36,041 nt of DNA from Spirosoma endbachense (GCF_010233585.1 NZ_CP045997.1:10188463-10224503), one strand, 5' to 3'; positions 1-8,659 are shown, counted from the stretch's first letter. Notes: a model not told the origin generated them from the sequence alone. Translations and numbers: made by a program.

Positions 1-105
1 GGGCAGGTAGAAGGGCAGGTGAATCGGCTGAAGACCATCAAGCGAACCATGTATGGCAGAGCCAGTTTTGACCTGTTACGAAAACGAGTGGTTGGATTGG
101 GTTAA
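1..105 (+). CDS. ISL3-family transposase, C-terminal fragment (partial)
   Basis: Frame 1 reads 34 residues to a TAA at 103-105. It contains QVNRLKTIKRTMYGRASFDL followed by LLRKRV, which is the conserved C-terminal signature of ISL3-family transposases (usual form QVNRLKxIKRxMYGRAxFxLLRxRV). The protein would catalyse DDE-type cut-and-paste transposition of the element. Only the last part of the catalytic domain is in the window, so it cannot be judged whether the gene is intact. Confidence 0.8.
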   Translation, partial: GQVEGQVNRLKTIKRTMYGRASFDLLRKRVVGLG

Positions 106-127
106 TCACCAAAAGTGATTCAGAACC
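1..127 (+). mobile_element. 3' end of an ISL3-type insertion sequence (cut by window start)
   Basis: The window begins inside a transposase reading frame that ends at 105. It is followed by a likely terminal inverted repeat at 106-127, which in reverse complement begins GGTTCTGAATCACTTTTGG, the GG-TCT-type start common in ISL3 elements. The segment AATCAC-caaaa-GTGATT inside it is a small palindrome. The other end of the element lies outside the window, so neither inverted-repeat pairing nor the target duplication can be checked. Confidence 0.6.
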
Positions 128-184
128 TGAGGCAGCGAAATCTCCACTTCCTAAAGTGCGAAAAGCATTAAGAATGGATAGCTG

Positions 185-610
185 CTATACTTCGCTAGTA
201 GGATGAAGACATTCGCTCCAGTAAGCTATGATCAGTTTAATCTGTCGTTTTAGCTCAATGTAGGTGTAAGGTTTCTTAAAATAGCCTTGCACGGTTATAT
301 CGTAAGCGATTTGAACGAGGGCTGGGTTGGCCGAGGTCGTAATGAATACGAAGGGAATCGATTTACGCCGGAGATACTCGTTTTCGTTTAGCCGTTTACG
401 CAACTCAATGCCATTTATTAGCGGCAAATTGGTATCGCACAAGATCAAAAATGGTTTTTTAGGCGTGCTTTTCAGGAATTCGAGTGCAGCCTCACCATCA
501 AAAAAAAAGCATACTTCATTCAGGATCTGTAACTCCTTAATGGCTTCTGCGATTAAAAGTTGGTCGTCCTTATCGTCTTCAATGCAAATAATAGGCCCTG
601 AGAGTGACAC
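185..610 (-). CDS. single-domain response regulator (CheY/Rcp1-like receiver)
   Basis: The 141-residue protein is a stand-alone receiver domain. The acidic pocket is at E11-D12-D13, the phospho-acceptor Asp is D59 (LILCDTNLPLING), the switch Thr is at 91/92 (FITTSAN) and the conserved Lys is in GYFKKPY (112/113). It has no output domain, so it probably works by protein-protein contact, as Rcp1-type regulators paired with phytochrome-like or hybrid kinases do. The start is a GTG at 610; no in-frame ATG is available before an upstream stop. No intact kinase is adjacent; the broken kinase at 3369-3743 is about 2.7 kb away. Confidence 0.88.
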   Translation of the reverse strand: MSLSGPIICIEDDKDDQLLIAEAIKELQILNEVCFFFDGEAALEFLKSTPKKPFLILCDTNLPLINGIELRKRLNENEYLRRKSIPFVFITTSANPALVQIAYDITVQGYFKKPYTYIELKRQIKLIIAYWSECLHPTSEV

Positions 611-1232
611 AAATAAATTATTGAGTATGAGTCTAGTATATGCTCACACCCTTAATACTTGTGATTACTCATTTTGTTTTTTCAATAAGGAATTGGCGCG
701 GGGTTCTGGCCTATGCACACAGTCATTAGGAATGTTAGCACATTCCTATTCGTTTTCGTACTTCACTCTTAACGTGCGAAAAGTGATTACCCATAACCGA
801 ATTAGTACTGGGAAAACCCAAGTTTTTATTAGAAATATTTACGTACTTCCTAGAATAGAACGAAAGGCAGGTAGTATCCCAGGAAACGCCCATTTTTTGT
901 AGCATATCCCTTCGACTTTCTTTGTCTCAAGTAGGAGGGTATTTTGAGGTAGGGTCCCTGTGCCGTTTCGTACGGCGACGGCAAAGGGACCCAAAGTCTC
1001 TTCGGGTTCCCATCCTGTTGGCCTAGTTACTGGTAACAAGAACCCACCAGGCTAACGCTGGTGAGTAAGCGTCCATCGTTTTTTATACCGTTGCGTGATG
1101 TGAACATCCGGTGAGTGATTAACCGGTCCCTACCCGTTACGCACGGCTGGACGAACCAAGTAATACAACCCGACTAAGCCAAACCCCAGTAAAAAGCCAG
1201 CACTTGCGTTCGGCAGTCATGGCTTTGTGGTC
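611..1232. other. non-coding stretch
   Basis: No convincing gene is visible. It contains a 9-bp perfect hairpin (727-735 with 740-748, loop TAGC), the GC-rich palindromic element at 952-992, and a 6-bp hairpin CACCAG/CTGGTG near 1049-1065. On the minus strand, 1130 to about 1216 reads LPNASAGFLLGFGLVG then LYYLVRPAVRNG before a stop. That looks like the C-terminal membrane segment of a lost protein, but it has no start and a stop just upstream. Confidence 0.5.
952..992. repeat. REP-like GC-rich palindrome, copy 1
   Basis: Arms GGGTCCCTGTGCCGT (952-966) and ACGGCAAAGGGACCC (978-992) pair at 14 of 15 positions around an 11-nt loop. The core TGCCGTTTCGTA(C/T)GGC and the closing CGGCAAAG recur at 9454-9519 in a second intergenic position. 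It lies between convergent-free flanks and has no T-run, so a repeated extragenic palindrome is more likely than a terminator. Confidence 0.6.
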
Positions 1233-3125
1233 TTACAAGATCCCCACGGTTATCCGACTGGGGGCACCCTGACCGTGATAAACCCGGTGGGTGGCTTTCT
1301 GATAATCACCCGGTTTGGCCTGGAAAATATCAACAAACGTTTGCGGGTTGCGGTCGGCCCAGGGAAAGCACGAGCTCTGCACCTGAACCAGCAACCGATG
1401 GCCTTTTTTAAACGTATGCAGCACATCCTGTAGCTCGACCGCAATAGCCGTGGGCCGACCCGGCTGGAAGGGCTGAGGCTGGCTGGGATTGTTGCGGTAC
1501 TTGCCCCGCAGGATCTCCATCCGGACCAGTTGCTGATAATGCGCAAAAACCACCCCGGGCTTGGCCGGATTAGGGGGCGTATCGGCCGGATAGGCGTCAA
1601 CGAGCTTCACCACCCAATCCGCATCGGTACCCGTGGTGGAGACCAGTAGGTTAGCTAGAATAGGTCCAGCCAGGGTTAAATCCGCCCCAAGGGGTTCAGT
1701 CTGAAAGGTCAGCACATCGGGTCGGGCCAACGCAAAGCGCTGATCGTCGACCATATAATCCTTCGAAAAGCCATCATTGATCCGGGGTGAATAGGGCACC
1801 GGGTGGGCCGGATCAGACAAAAATTCACTGAAGGATCGAGCCGCCGTGGGGGCCTCGAAGCCCAGTTTGCCCCCCGCCTGCAGGTAAAGGGTTCGCGAGG
1901 TGAGGTTTCGGGGTGGGTACGTATCGAAGGTCCGCCAGCGATTGGTGCCGGTTTCAAACAGGGTGGCTTCGGGCAGATCAAAGGGACCACTGGGGTCCAG
2001 CAGGTAATGGCGAAAGAAGGGCGCTTCAATGGTTTGCTGGTAAAAGGGCAGTGGCTGGGTACCGAAATCTTGATCGGCCAGCGTCTGGCCCGAAGGCCGA
2101 ATCCAGCCCCCATGCACCCAGGGACCCACCACGATCCGATTCTGGATACCGGGATTCTGCCCTTCGATGGCCTGGTAGGTGTGGAAGGTGCCGTACAAAT
2201 CTTCGGCATCGAACCAGCCCCCCACCACCAGGATGGCGTGTTTGATGCCCCGCAGGTGGGGCAGGATCGTACGGCGTTGCCAGTGCGCATCGTAGGTGGG
2301 ATGATCCACGTTTTCGTGGTAGTAGGGGTTGCGATTGCGGTAGTAACCCGTTTCCGAATTGGCCGTCGGTCCCATACTCAAGTAAAACCGGTAGCCATCG
2401 GCATCGTCGGCCTCAAACAGGGCGGGTGGGTTGGTCTGGGTGGGTTTAGGATGGGGCTGAAAGAGACGATAGAATCGGAAATTAGCGGCCAGCATAAAGG
2501 CCCCGTTATGAAAGGCGTCATCGCGCCACAGATTCGAGACGGGTGCCTGGGGCGAGGAGGCCACCAGGGCGGGATGACCTGACAGACTACCGGCCGAGGT
2601 AAAAAAGCCCGGATAACTGCTGCCCCATTGCCCTACCCGCCCGTTGTGGCCGGGCAGGTTGTCCAGTAACCAGTCGATGGTGTCATAGGTATCGCTGGCT
2701 TCATCGACCTGGGTGGGGGTCTTTTTCTGATCCAGGTGGGGGGTCAGCTGGACAAACGATCCTTCGGAGGCCCAGCGTCCGCGCACATCCTGGTAGACCA
2801 TGATATAGTTATCCCGCAGGGTAAAGGGATTGGGGCCTACCTTGCGACGGAATAGATCCGGCCCATAGGGCTGACAGCCGAAGGGGGTGCGCCACAAGAG
2901 GATTGGGTGCGGAGTCAGGGTGTCTTTGGGGGCATAAATCTGGGTAAACAGGCGGGTTCCGTCGCGCATGGGCACCATCACCTCCCGCTTCTGGTAGGTT
3001 TGGCGGAGGTAGAGAGAATCCTGGGCCGCTGTGGGCAAAGTCGGCGATGGCTGGGCGCACAGGAGCCCGGGAAGCAGCCCAAGGAGGGAAAACAGGCAAA
3101 ACAGGCAAAACAGGCGATGAATCAT
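1233..3125 (-). CDS. secreted CocE/NonD-family hydrolase (X-Pro dipeptidyl-peptidase S15 / alpha-amino acid ester hydrolase type)
   Basis: The 630-residue protein starts with a signal peptide (about residues 1-24, strongly hydrophobic, ending LLCAQ). The S15/CocE catalytic domain follows: the nucleophile motif GSSYPG has the Ser at residue 170, the catalytic Asp lies in GGWFDAEDLYG and the catalytic His in VVGPWVHGGW. YQDVRGRWASEG at 111-122 supplies the oxyanion-hole Tyr region known in alpha-amino acid ester hydrolases. The C-terminal half is the jelly-roll domain of the family (PADTPP, QVQSSCFPWADRNPQT). It probably hydrolyses acylated amino acid esters or amides or X-Pro peptides in the periplasm; the substrate is not predictable. 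Length and motifs are complete, so the gene looks intact. Confidence 0.9.
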   Translation of the reverse strand: MIHRLFCLFCLFSLLGLLPGLLCAQPSPTLPTAAQDSLYLRQTYQKREVMVPMRDGTRLFTQIYAPKDTLTPHPILLWRTPFGCQPYGPDLFRRKVGPNPFTLRDNYIMVYQDVRGRWASEGSFVQLTPHLDQKKTPTQVDEASDTYDTIDWLLDNLPGHNGRVGQWGSSYPGFFTSAGSLSGHPALVASSPQAPVSNLWRDDAFHNGAFMLAANFRFYRLFQPHPKPTQTNPPALFEADDADGYRFYLSMGPTANSETGYYRNRNPYYHENVDHPTYDAHWQRRTILPHLRGIKHAILVVGGWFDAEDLYGTFHTYQAIEGQNPGIQNRIVVGPWVHGGWIRPSGQTLADQDFGTQPLPFYQQTIEAPFFRHYLLDPSGPFDLPEATLFETGTNRWRTFDTYPPRNLTSRTLYLQAGGKLGFEAPTAARSFSEFLSDPAHPVPYSPRINDGFSKDYMVDDQRFALARPDVLTFQTEPLGADLTLAGPILANLLVSTTGTDADWVVKLVDAYPADTPPNPAKPGVVFAHYQQLVRMEILRGKYRNNPSQPQPFQPGRPTAIAVELQDVLHTFKKGHRLLVQVQSSCFPWADRNPQTFVDIFQAKPGDYQKATHRVYHGQGAPSRITVGIL

Positions 3126-3368
3126 TTGAAGGAGTAGTTAAACGACCGGAACGAACTGATCGAGGGTTCCTTAGGACGTTCATACGAGCCGGTAAGGGAA
3201 ACTAGGGTCAGGAGAGCGCGTTGAGCCGTAGGGAGCGGAGCCAATAGCCCTTTCGGCCCTTCTGTTTGAGGTAGGACCTGGCGGGGTTACTTCGGGTTTG
3301 TAAGGATAGGGAATCGAGCGGGAAAAAGCAAGCAAAGGGCTTAACTAATTGCTGATAGTCAGCGGGTT

Positions 3369-3743
3369 GGGGCTGATGTGGTGCCCCAAGAGATGGGACG
3401 GGTATTACTAAATCTATTCAACAATGCCTTCTACACGCTTGCCCAACGGCAAAAACAGCCACTAACCGGCTATCCACCCATGATGAGCGTGAGTACCAAG
3501 CGCAAGAAAGAGCAGGTAGAATTAGGGGCCGTGACAACGGCATGGGTATGCCCGATGTGGGGTAAAAGCCAAGATCTTCCAGCCTTTTTTACCACCAAGC
3601 CCACCGGCGAAGGGACCGGCCTAGGGCTTAGTTTGAGTTATGATATTGTGACCAAAGGACACGGAGGAAGCTTGACGGTGGAAAGCTAGGAAGGAGAAGT
3701 AACTACGTATTTGATTCAATTACCGATCGGTAGCGGTCGGTAA
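3369..3743 (+). pseudogene. histidine kinase ATPase domain remnant (frameshifted, internal stop)
   Basis: The frame reads ADVVPQEMGRVLLNLFNNAF (N-box), and later FFTTKPTGEGTGLGLSLSYD with IVTKGHGGSLTVES (G2 box and end of HATPase_c). The expected DNGMGMPD segment (about 3535-3558) is in a different frame. The T-run before ACC at about 3585-3592 is one T short of QPFFTT, so at least two frameshifts separate the boxes. After VES, a TAG at 3687-3689 replaces a codon, and the same frame then continues EGEVTTYLIQLPIGSGR to a TAA at 3741-3743, the normal kinase C-terminus. The N-terminal sensor and HisKA region is missing. It was once the C-terminal half of a two-component sensor kinase; the fragment cannot be active. 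Confidence 0.85.
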
Positions 3744-4154
3744 TTGCGCTGGCCTGGGCTTACTCTTCAATGTCCTAAGTATCGCTTCTTCGCTATCTTG
3801 GAACCTGAGTTCTATCGTACTAATTAGGTTTTAGAATCAAATTACTGCCTTGGAAATATACCATTTATTTATATTTTTAGATGCCTATTCTAGCTTATTT
3901 ATTGGTTTAGTACAAAAATAAATATGCCCTTATCGTTCACGAAAACCCTTCTATCATTAAACTACCATTATAGTTAAATAACCTATTCTGCTTTATAATT
4001 TATAAGCCTAAAACCGTTTACGTAAAGGTTATTGTTTATATATGGTGAATATGAAACGTACAAAAATTGAAATGGGGAGGGGAGTAGGTATCTTATAATG
4101 TATATATCGGCAAAATACGATTTGTGATAAACAGGGTATTAGGATCAATTGACC
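3744..4154. other. non-coding AT-rich stretch with one dispersed repeat
   Basis: No gene is visible. It holds a small inverted repeat at about 3721-3743 (ACCGATCGGT AGCGGTCGGT) at the end of the kinase remnant, and a diverged copy of the CGTTCACGAAAA dispersed repeat (3938-4075). Confidence 0.5.
3938..4075 (+). repeat. dispersed CGTTCACGAAAA repeat, copy 1 (diverged)
   Basis: This copy contains ATCGTTCACGAAAACCCTTC near the left end and AACCGTTTACGTAAAGGTTA near the right. These match the two conserved blocks seen at 6006-6210, 17322-17452 and 23999-24215. The 3' closing block (ATGAAAcGTACAA) is also recognisable. It is the most diverged of the copies. Confidence 0.5.
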
Positions 4155-4206
4155 TACTCTCTTTTAGTGGAAACAATCTCAACGAAGTTTCCACTAAAAG
4201 AGAGTA
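4155..4206. repeat. 20-bp perfect inverted repeat
   Basis: Arms TACTCTCTTTTAGTGGAAAC (4155-4174) and its exact reverse complement (4187-4206) surround a 12-nt loop. No poly-T follows, and no complete gene ends immediately before it, so it is not an ordinary terminator. It lies directly before a coding remnant and could be a MITE-like element or a stem-loop left by one. Confidence 0.7.
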
Positions 4207-4216
4207 AGTCCAAGGG

Positions 4217-4418
4217 ATCGCTTACCAACCGGCTGAAAAGATGATTGAGAAACAGGGCATGGCTGAGCTGGTGGCTTAGTTGCAGGAGATGACTCAGCCC
4301 GATCACGGCTTGGTGACAGTTGCAACGGGCTGTTGCAGCTCTTGCCCTAACCTACGATAAGCGTTCGCCCTGGGAAGTTCTGCGGAAAAGTACCCGTAGT
4401 GGGCGATCGATTCAGTAA
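4217..4418 (+). pseudogene. degraded coding remnant of unknown family
   Basis: One frame reads AEKMIEKQGMAELVA, a TAG, then LQEMTQPDHGLVTV. A second frame from about 4335 reads AALALTYDKRSPWEVLRKST and RSGRSIQ to a TAA at 4416-4418. Both look like real protein sequence joined across a frameshift, with one internal stop. I do not recognise the family. It lies between the 20-bp inverted repeat and the DinB-like gene. Confidence 0.45.
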
Positions 4419-4502
4419 CTTAATGGACTTGTTTAGACGCAGCAGTTTAGCCCGCTTGGTCATGCTTGGTACATCGTTCATTCACCTTAAAATTAACCTA
4501 CT

Positions 4503-5063
4503 ATGAAACTACTCTTCAGCCTACTGCTTTCGTTGAGCAGCTGTTCGGTTACCGCCCAGAACCCAGCCAACGATAGCTGGAAACAGCAATTGATTGCCGA
4601 TTGGGAACGGGCCAAAGCCTACACCGGGGAATACCTCACCGCTATGCCTGCCGATCAATACGGCTTTCGGGCGGCCGATTCCATCCGAAGTTTCAGCCAA
4701 CAAATGCTGCATCTGGCCATCGCCAATGTGGTCATGGCCACCCACGCTACGGGGGTACAAAATGCGGGGGTTCAAGCGGTTTTTTTTAAGCCGGGCTTTG
4801 AACAACGGCCGACCGCGCAAAGCCGGGATTCGGTGATGTATTATGTCTACACCAGCTACGACTATACGATAAATGCCCTGAAGCGTATGAATGGCGGTCA
4901 ATTGGGGGAAGTCGTCACGCGGGATATGCCGGGAGGCAGGCGCACGGCTACGCGATTGGGTTGGTTGCTCAAAGCGTTCGAACATCAAACCCATCACCGG
5001 GGGCAATGCACGATATACCTCCGACGGCTGGAGATTCGCCCGCCCGCTGAAAAATTATGGTAA
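4503..5063 (+). CDS. secreted DinB-like four-helix protein
   Basis: The 186-residue protein has an N-terminal export signal (residues 1-19). LSSC at 11-14 could also serve as a lipobox. The mature part is a DinB/YfiT-type bundle: WERAKAYTGEYLTAMPADQY near the start and three candidate metal-binding histidines at H70 (QQMLHLAIANV), H161 and H165 (AFEHQTHHRGQ), in the spacing typical of the family. These proteins bind a divalent metal and some are thiol-dependent enzymes; the reaction here cannot be predicted. The gene stands alone, with a strong hairpin just downstream. Confidence 0.85.
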   Translation: MKLLFSLLLSLSSCSVTAQNPANDSWKQQLIADWERAKAYTGEYLTAMPADQYGFRAADSIRSFSQQMLHLAIANVVMATHATGVQNAGVQAVFFKPGFEQRPTAQSRDSVMYYVYTSYDYTINALKRMNGGQLGEVVTRDMPGGRRTATRLGWLLKAFEHQTHHRGQCTIYLRRLEIRPPAEKLW

Positions 5064-5082
5064 AGCCATCGTATCCTTGCCC

Positions 5083-5117
5083 AGGGGCTAACCTGCACGC
5101 CGTGCAGGTTAGCCCCT
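5083..5117 (+). terminator. Rho-independent-like terminator after the DinB-like gene
   Basis: The 15-bp perfect stem AGGGGCTAACCTGCA / TGCAGGTTAGCCCCT has a 5-nt loop (CGCCG) and is followed by CTTTATTTGT. It starts 19 nt after the DinB-like stop codon. Confidence 0.75.
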
Positions 5118-5218
5118 CTTTATTTGTCGTAGTTATCCCTTGTAAAGGGGTGCTTGTTGTTGATGGGGGTACGGCTAAGCTATAACCTGTTCAAATGGGT
5201 TAGTGTCTTAGCCCCCTA

Positions 5219-5725
5219 TTAACTGAACAGATTTTCTAAAAAGGCGGGAAAGTCGGCGATCCACATCCTTGTCATGCCCACAATGCCACCTAAAAGGGCA
5301 AGAGCAAACACTATTTTTATGATTGTTGATGTGGGTGTAACCGAATTACCCAATCCCCGATAGGTAAATACCCCAGGATGGCGAACCAGTATCTCAGCCC
5401 CCTGTTTAAAGTAAATCCAACGAACGGCCAAAATCCAAATAACAATAATATAGAGGTGGAGTAGCAACACGAAAGGGTTCAGCGTCAGCGTCCCTGGATG
5501 GAAATAATCGTAAACCGAAGTTGTTCGTCCGGTCAAACTACCCATGGCCATGATCAACCCCGGAATCGTTCCATAGATAAGAAGGGCCTTCAGAATTTGG
5601 TCATACCCCGCTTTAAGGTCAGGATTTATGTCAATGTGTTCTTGAACCCGGGCTTTAATAATAACGTAATTAACGACCGTCACTCCGATCAATAGCACCC
5701 AGGCATATCTGGAAATTAGGTCCAT
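5219..5725 (-). CDS. small multi-span membrane protein, unknown function
   Basis: The 168-residue protein has four likely transmembrane segments: YAWVLLIGVTVVNYVII (about 7-23), ALLIYGTIPGLIMAMG (about 47-62), FVLLLHLYIIVIWILAVRWI (about 85-104) and IIKIVFALALLGGIVGMTRM (about 135-154). No catalytic motif is visible and I do not recognise the family. The start ATG at 5725 gives a short N-terminus directly before the first membrane span. It is transcribed alone and away from the epimerase-like gene. Confidence 0.7.
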   Translation of the reverse strand: MDLISRYAWVLLIGVTVVNYVIIKARVQEHIDINPDLKAGYDQILKALLIYGTIPGLIMAMGSLTGRTTSVYDYFHPGTLTLNPFVLLLHLYIIVIWILAVRWIYFKQGAEILVRHPGVFTYRGLGNSVTPTSTIIKIVFALALLGGIVGMTRMWIADFPAFLENLFS

Positions 5726-5748
5726 TTTTGGGATGGTTTATAGACTAG

Positions 5749-5967
5749 GGACAATCGGGTAAATTAACAAAATGGATTCGACTCGAAGATGGCGAACCTG
5801 ATGGTGCTTTCCAAATATCAAACTGTTTGGGAGCACCCTCAGGAGTTGAGTTAGTGCGACACTTATTGAATTCTAATCGTAATCCTTTAGGCAACCTATT
5901 TTTAGAAATGCACATAGTTCGATTTAACGGGCAAGTTGTTCCATTTGAAATTTTCCTACCTGTTTAG
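5749..5967 (+). pseudogene. C-terminal fragment of an unrecognised protein (no start codon)
   Basis: After a TAG at 5746-5748 the frame is open for 72 codons: KWIRLEDGEPDGAFQISNCL, then GAPSGVELVRHLLNSN, NLFLEMHIVRFNGQVV and PFEIFLPV before TAG. The amino-acid composition is that of a folded protein and no ATG, GTG or TTG start with the right context is present. It is best read as the surviving 3' end of a truncated gene. Family unknown. Confidence 0.5.
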
Positions 5968-6005
5968 CGTAGTGCGATTTGACTATTGAGCTCTATTGGA
6001 AATGT

Positions 6006-6210
6006 ACTATTATGTCAATTTCGATTTTTGAAGTGTCGCTACTTGCTAAGTTACCAATAAGTGCAATTTTTGAATTCAAGGATTTCGTTCACGAAAACGC
6101 TTCGATGAATGAACGATATTTCATAATTCACTTGCCGGTTCGCCCAATAAAGTATGAATATAAAAGCGTTCGCATAAAGGTTGCCTTTTCTGATCGCGTA
6201 CGATGAAAAG
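6006..6210 (+). repeat. dispersed CGTTCACGAAAA repeat, copy 2
   Basis: It shares TTTCGATTTTTG, then CAATAAGTGCAATTTT.GAATTC, then TTCGTTCACGAAAACGCTTC with GATGAATGAACG, and finally AAGCGTTCgcatAAAGGTTG with GATGAAAAGT. The same ordered blocks occur at 8428-8530 (5' half), 17322-17452 (3' half) and 23999-24215 (nearly all). The short open frames across it are not credible genes. Confidence 0.7.
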
Positions 6211-6334
6211 TCTTGTCCTGATTTAATATTGACGATTAAATGCACATCGCCACAGCAACATAATGGAAGGGATTTACTAATTTACCCGGAATGCATCTAT
6301 AAGAAGCTAGCTACCTGATCAAATCCTTTTCCCA

Positions 6335-7291
6335 ATGCGCGTAGTAGTTATTGGCGGTACTGGGCACGTGGGTACCTTTCTCGTACCACGCTTAGTTGAA
6401 GCTGGCCATCAGGTCATTTGTGTTTGTCGACAGCAGAGGCAGCCCTATCAGCCTCATAGGGCCTGGCAACTGGTCGAATTGGTTTCCTTAGACCGCAGCC
6501 AGCTTGACGGGAAGGGCAAGTTTGGTCAGGCTATTGCTGACTTAAGTCCACAAGTAGTCATTGACCTAATTTGTTTTCAACTCAACAGTGCTCATCAACT
6601 GGTCAGTGCCTTACAGCATCGACTGGAGCATTACCTGCATTGTGGGACCATGTGGGTCCATGGCCACAGTGTCATCGTACCTACCGAAGAATCACAGCCA
6701 CGTTACCCCTTTGGCGAGTATGGCATTCAAAAAGCAGCCATTGAAGATTTTCTCTTGCGAAAAGTCGATCAGAGACGCTTTCCGGCAACTGTACTTCACC
6801 CTGGCCATTTAGTGGGTCCGGGCTGGCTTCCTATTAATCCGGCTGGAAACCTTAATCCCGTCGTGTTTGATCAGCTCGCCCAGGGTCGGGAAGTACTCCT
6901 GCCTGATAGAGGCATGGAAACATTACATCATGTGCATGTCGACGATGTGGCCCTGGGCTTTATGCAGGCGTTGACTCATCGGGCTCAGGCTGTGGGAGAA
7001 AGTTTTCATATTCTGTCGGCTAACGCGCTAACCATGCGCGGCTACGCTGAAGCAATGGCTGCCTGGTATGGTCAACCGGCCCGGTTGCGGTTTGTTCCCT
7101 GGGAGGAGTTTTGTCAGCACGTATCAACTCAGGATGCTACTTTAACGTGGGACCATCTGGCTCACAGTCCCCATGGTAGTATTGAGAAAGCCCGCCGATT
7201 ATTAGCCTATACCCCCCAGTATAGTTCGTTGGAGGCTATTCAGCAAGCGCTGAGTTGGTTAAAGAAGCAGCCAAACCCAGACCACGAGTAG
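6335..7291 (+). CDS. NAD(P)-dependent epimerase/dehydratase-like protein (extended SDR)
   Basis: The 318-residue protein opens with a Rossmann motif GGTGHVG at residues 7-13. The catalytic pair Y129-xxx-K133 (GEYGIQKAAIE) is typical of extended short-chain dehydrogenases. HPGHLVGPGW and HHVHVDDVALGF match the substrate and cofactor segments of NAD-dependent epimerase family proteins. The family uses NAD(P) to oxidise or epimerise sugar nucleotides and similar compounds; the substrate is unknown. Length is normal. The start ATG at 6335 places the Rossmann motif at the expected distance. It appears to be a single-gene unit. Confidence 0.88.
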   Translation: MRVVVIGGTGHVGTFLVPRLVEAGHQVICVCRQQRQPYQPHRAWQLVELVSLDRSQLDGKGKFGQAIADLSPQVVIDLICFQLNSAHQLVSALQHRLEHYLHCGTMWVHGHSVIVPTEESQPRYPFGEYGIQKAAIEDFLLRKVDQRRFPATVLHPGHLVGPGWLPINPAGNLNPVVFDQLAQGREVLLPDRGMETLHHVHVDDVALGFMQALTHRAQAVGESFHILSANALTMRGYAEAMAAWYGQPARLRFVPWEEFCQHVSTQDATLTWDHLAHSPHGSIEKARRLLAYTPQYSSLEAIQQALSWLKKQPNPDHE

Positions 7292-7417
7292 GGGGAAAGG
7301 TCAACCACTAAGTAATCCAATCTGGTGAAGGTCTGAAAGAGGCACTGGTTTGGGAAAACTGTCGCTCAACCCTATGGATCGCAACGCCTTTTAAATGAAA
7401 ATCAAAATCCCCGGAAG

Positions 7418-8188
7418 ATGAAAAAAGGATTGTTTAAATGGATCGTTTCTTCGCTGATAATTTCGGTCTTGTCGGTTTCAGGTAATTGCTATGGGCAGGC
7501 AGTCGCAAAAACTAAGAATATAATACTTGTTCACGGTGCATTCGTGGACGGTTCGGGATGGCTGGAAGTATATCACATACTTGCCCGACAAGGGTACAGG
7601 GTAGCGATTACCCAGCATCCAATGACCTCTTTCCAGGCAGACGTAGCTGCGGTGACCAGATTAATTGATCAACAAGACGGTCCCTGTGTATTGGTTGGGC
7701 ACAGCTATGGGGGTGCTATTATAACGACTGCCGGAAATAACCCGAAAGTCGCCGGACTGGTTTATATTGCTGCCCATGCCCCTGATGTAGGAGAGACCGA
7801 GGCCGACAATGGAAAAGCCTATCCGCCTGCCTACAAGTCGTTAATCAAGGGAAGTGACGGCTTGGATTACATTGACCCGGGCATGTTTTCAATTGATTTT
7901 GCACCAGGTGTTTCCAACGAAATAGCCGGCTTTATGGCAGTATCGCAGCCCGCAATTGCCGATCAGGCTTTCCATGCGGTTATCCAAACTCCATCGTGGA
8001 AAACAAAACCCGTTTGGTATATGGTGGCAAAGTCTGACCGGATTATCAATCCGGACCTGGAACGGATGTATGCAAAAAGGGCCAATAGTATTAAAACTGT
8101 TGAGGTAGACGGTGCGGGCCACTGCATTTATATGACCCATCCGAAGGAAGCTGCAGCATTGATTGTTTTAGCCACCCAAGGTAAATAA
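7418..8188 (+). CDS. secreted alpha/beta hydrolase
   Basis: The 256-residue protein has a signal peptide (residues 1-27, ending NCYGQ). The oxyanion strand is ILVHGAFVDGSGW, the nucleophile elbow GHSYGG has Ser96, and the acid D207 (MVAKSDRIINPDLE) and H235 (GAGHCIYMTHP) complete the triad. This matches small esterase-type AB-hydrolases related to salicylate/EstC-like esterases. It would act in the periplasm on an ester substrate that cannot be named. All catalytic residues are present. Confidence 0.88.
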   Translation: MKKGLFKWIVSSLIISVLSVSGNCYGQAVAKTKNIILVHGAFVDGSGWLEVYHILARQGYRVAITQHPMTSFQADVAAVTRLIDQQDGPCVLVGHSYGGAIITTAGNNPKVAGLVYIAAHAPDVGETEADNGKAYPPAYKSLIKGSDGLDYIDPGMFSIDFAPGVSNEIAGFMAVSQPAIADQAFHAVIQTPSWKTKPVWYMVAKSDRIINPDLERMYAKRANSIKTVEVDGAGHCIYMTHPKEAAALIVLATQGK

Positions 8189-8349
8189 GCCAACGACTGC
8201 GATGCGTCATTGTGTATTGCATTGACGAAGGTTGCAACTACTTGTCAAGTTATGTCCGTGTAATAATCGCCAGTTTTTTTAATTGTCTTTTACAAGGATT
8301 GTTTACCAGAAGTATAGCTATAGTCTACCTCAGCAGCCAAACTCTGCCA

Positions 8350-8419
8350 TTATTGATCCGTGAATCAATCCGTAAAGAAGGAGATTACCTTCTTTACGGA
8401 TTAATTCACGGATCAATAA
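8350..8419. repeat. 32-bp inverted repeat, nearly perfect
   Basis: Arms at 8350-8381 and 8388-8419 pair at 31 of 32 positions around a 6-nt loop. The stem begins TTATTGATCCGTGAAT. There is no T-run after it. It starts about 160 nt after the alpha/beta hydrolase stop, so it could end its transcript, but the size suggests a mobile or structured element. A 90-codon open frame that crosses it is not a credible gene. Confidence 0.75.
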
Positions 8420-8427
8420 TCAAAAAT

Positions 8428-8530
8428 GTTCTATTTTGTTTATTTCGATTTTTGGATAGACATTACCAACTGAGTCATCAATAAGTGCAATTTTAGAATT
8501 CTACGAATTCGTCCACTAAATAGCTTTTTT
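8428..8530 (+). repeat. dispersed CGTTCACGAAAA repeat, copy 5 (5' half only)
   Basis: It contains TTTATTTCGATTTTTGGA, then CATCAATAAGTGCAATTTTA followed by GAATTCTACGAATTCGTCCAC. This matches the 5' halves of the copies at 6006-6210 and 23999-24215. The 3' hairpin half is absent. Confidence 0.6.
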
Positions 8531-8659
8531 AACGGATCGCGTTTTATAACCTGGGACCGATAGTTTGCCTATCAGTCCCAGGCGCAACTAGTTCTTACTT
8601 TAGGCTATCTCCTGAAGCTAACTTATCACAGAGCCGACGCACGGTTAAGTAGTGAATAG

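Noticed and set aside
327..902. 191-codon plus-strand open frame
   Set aside because: Its first half is antisense to the response regulator, which has clear receiver motifs. The rest resembles no protein.
1803..2582. 259-codon plus-strand open frame inside the CocE-type gene
   Set aside because: It is antisense to well-conserved catalytic segments and is explained by GC-rich codon structure.
8212..8484. 90-codon open frame after the alpha/beta hydrolase
   Set aside because: It runs straight through the 32-bp inverted repeat and into a dispersed repeat. Its translation has no protein-like pattern.
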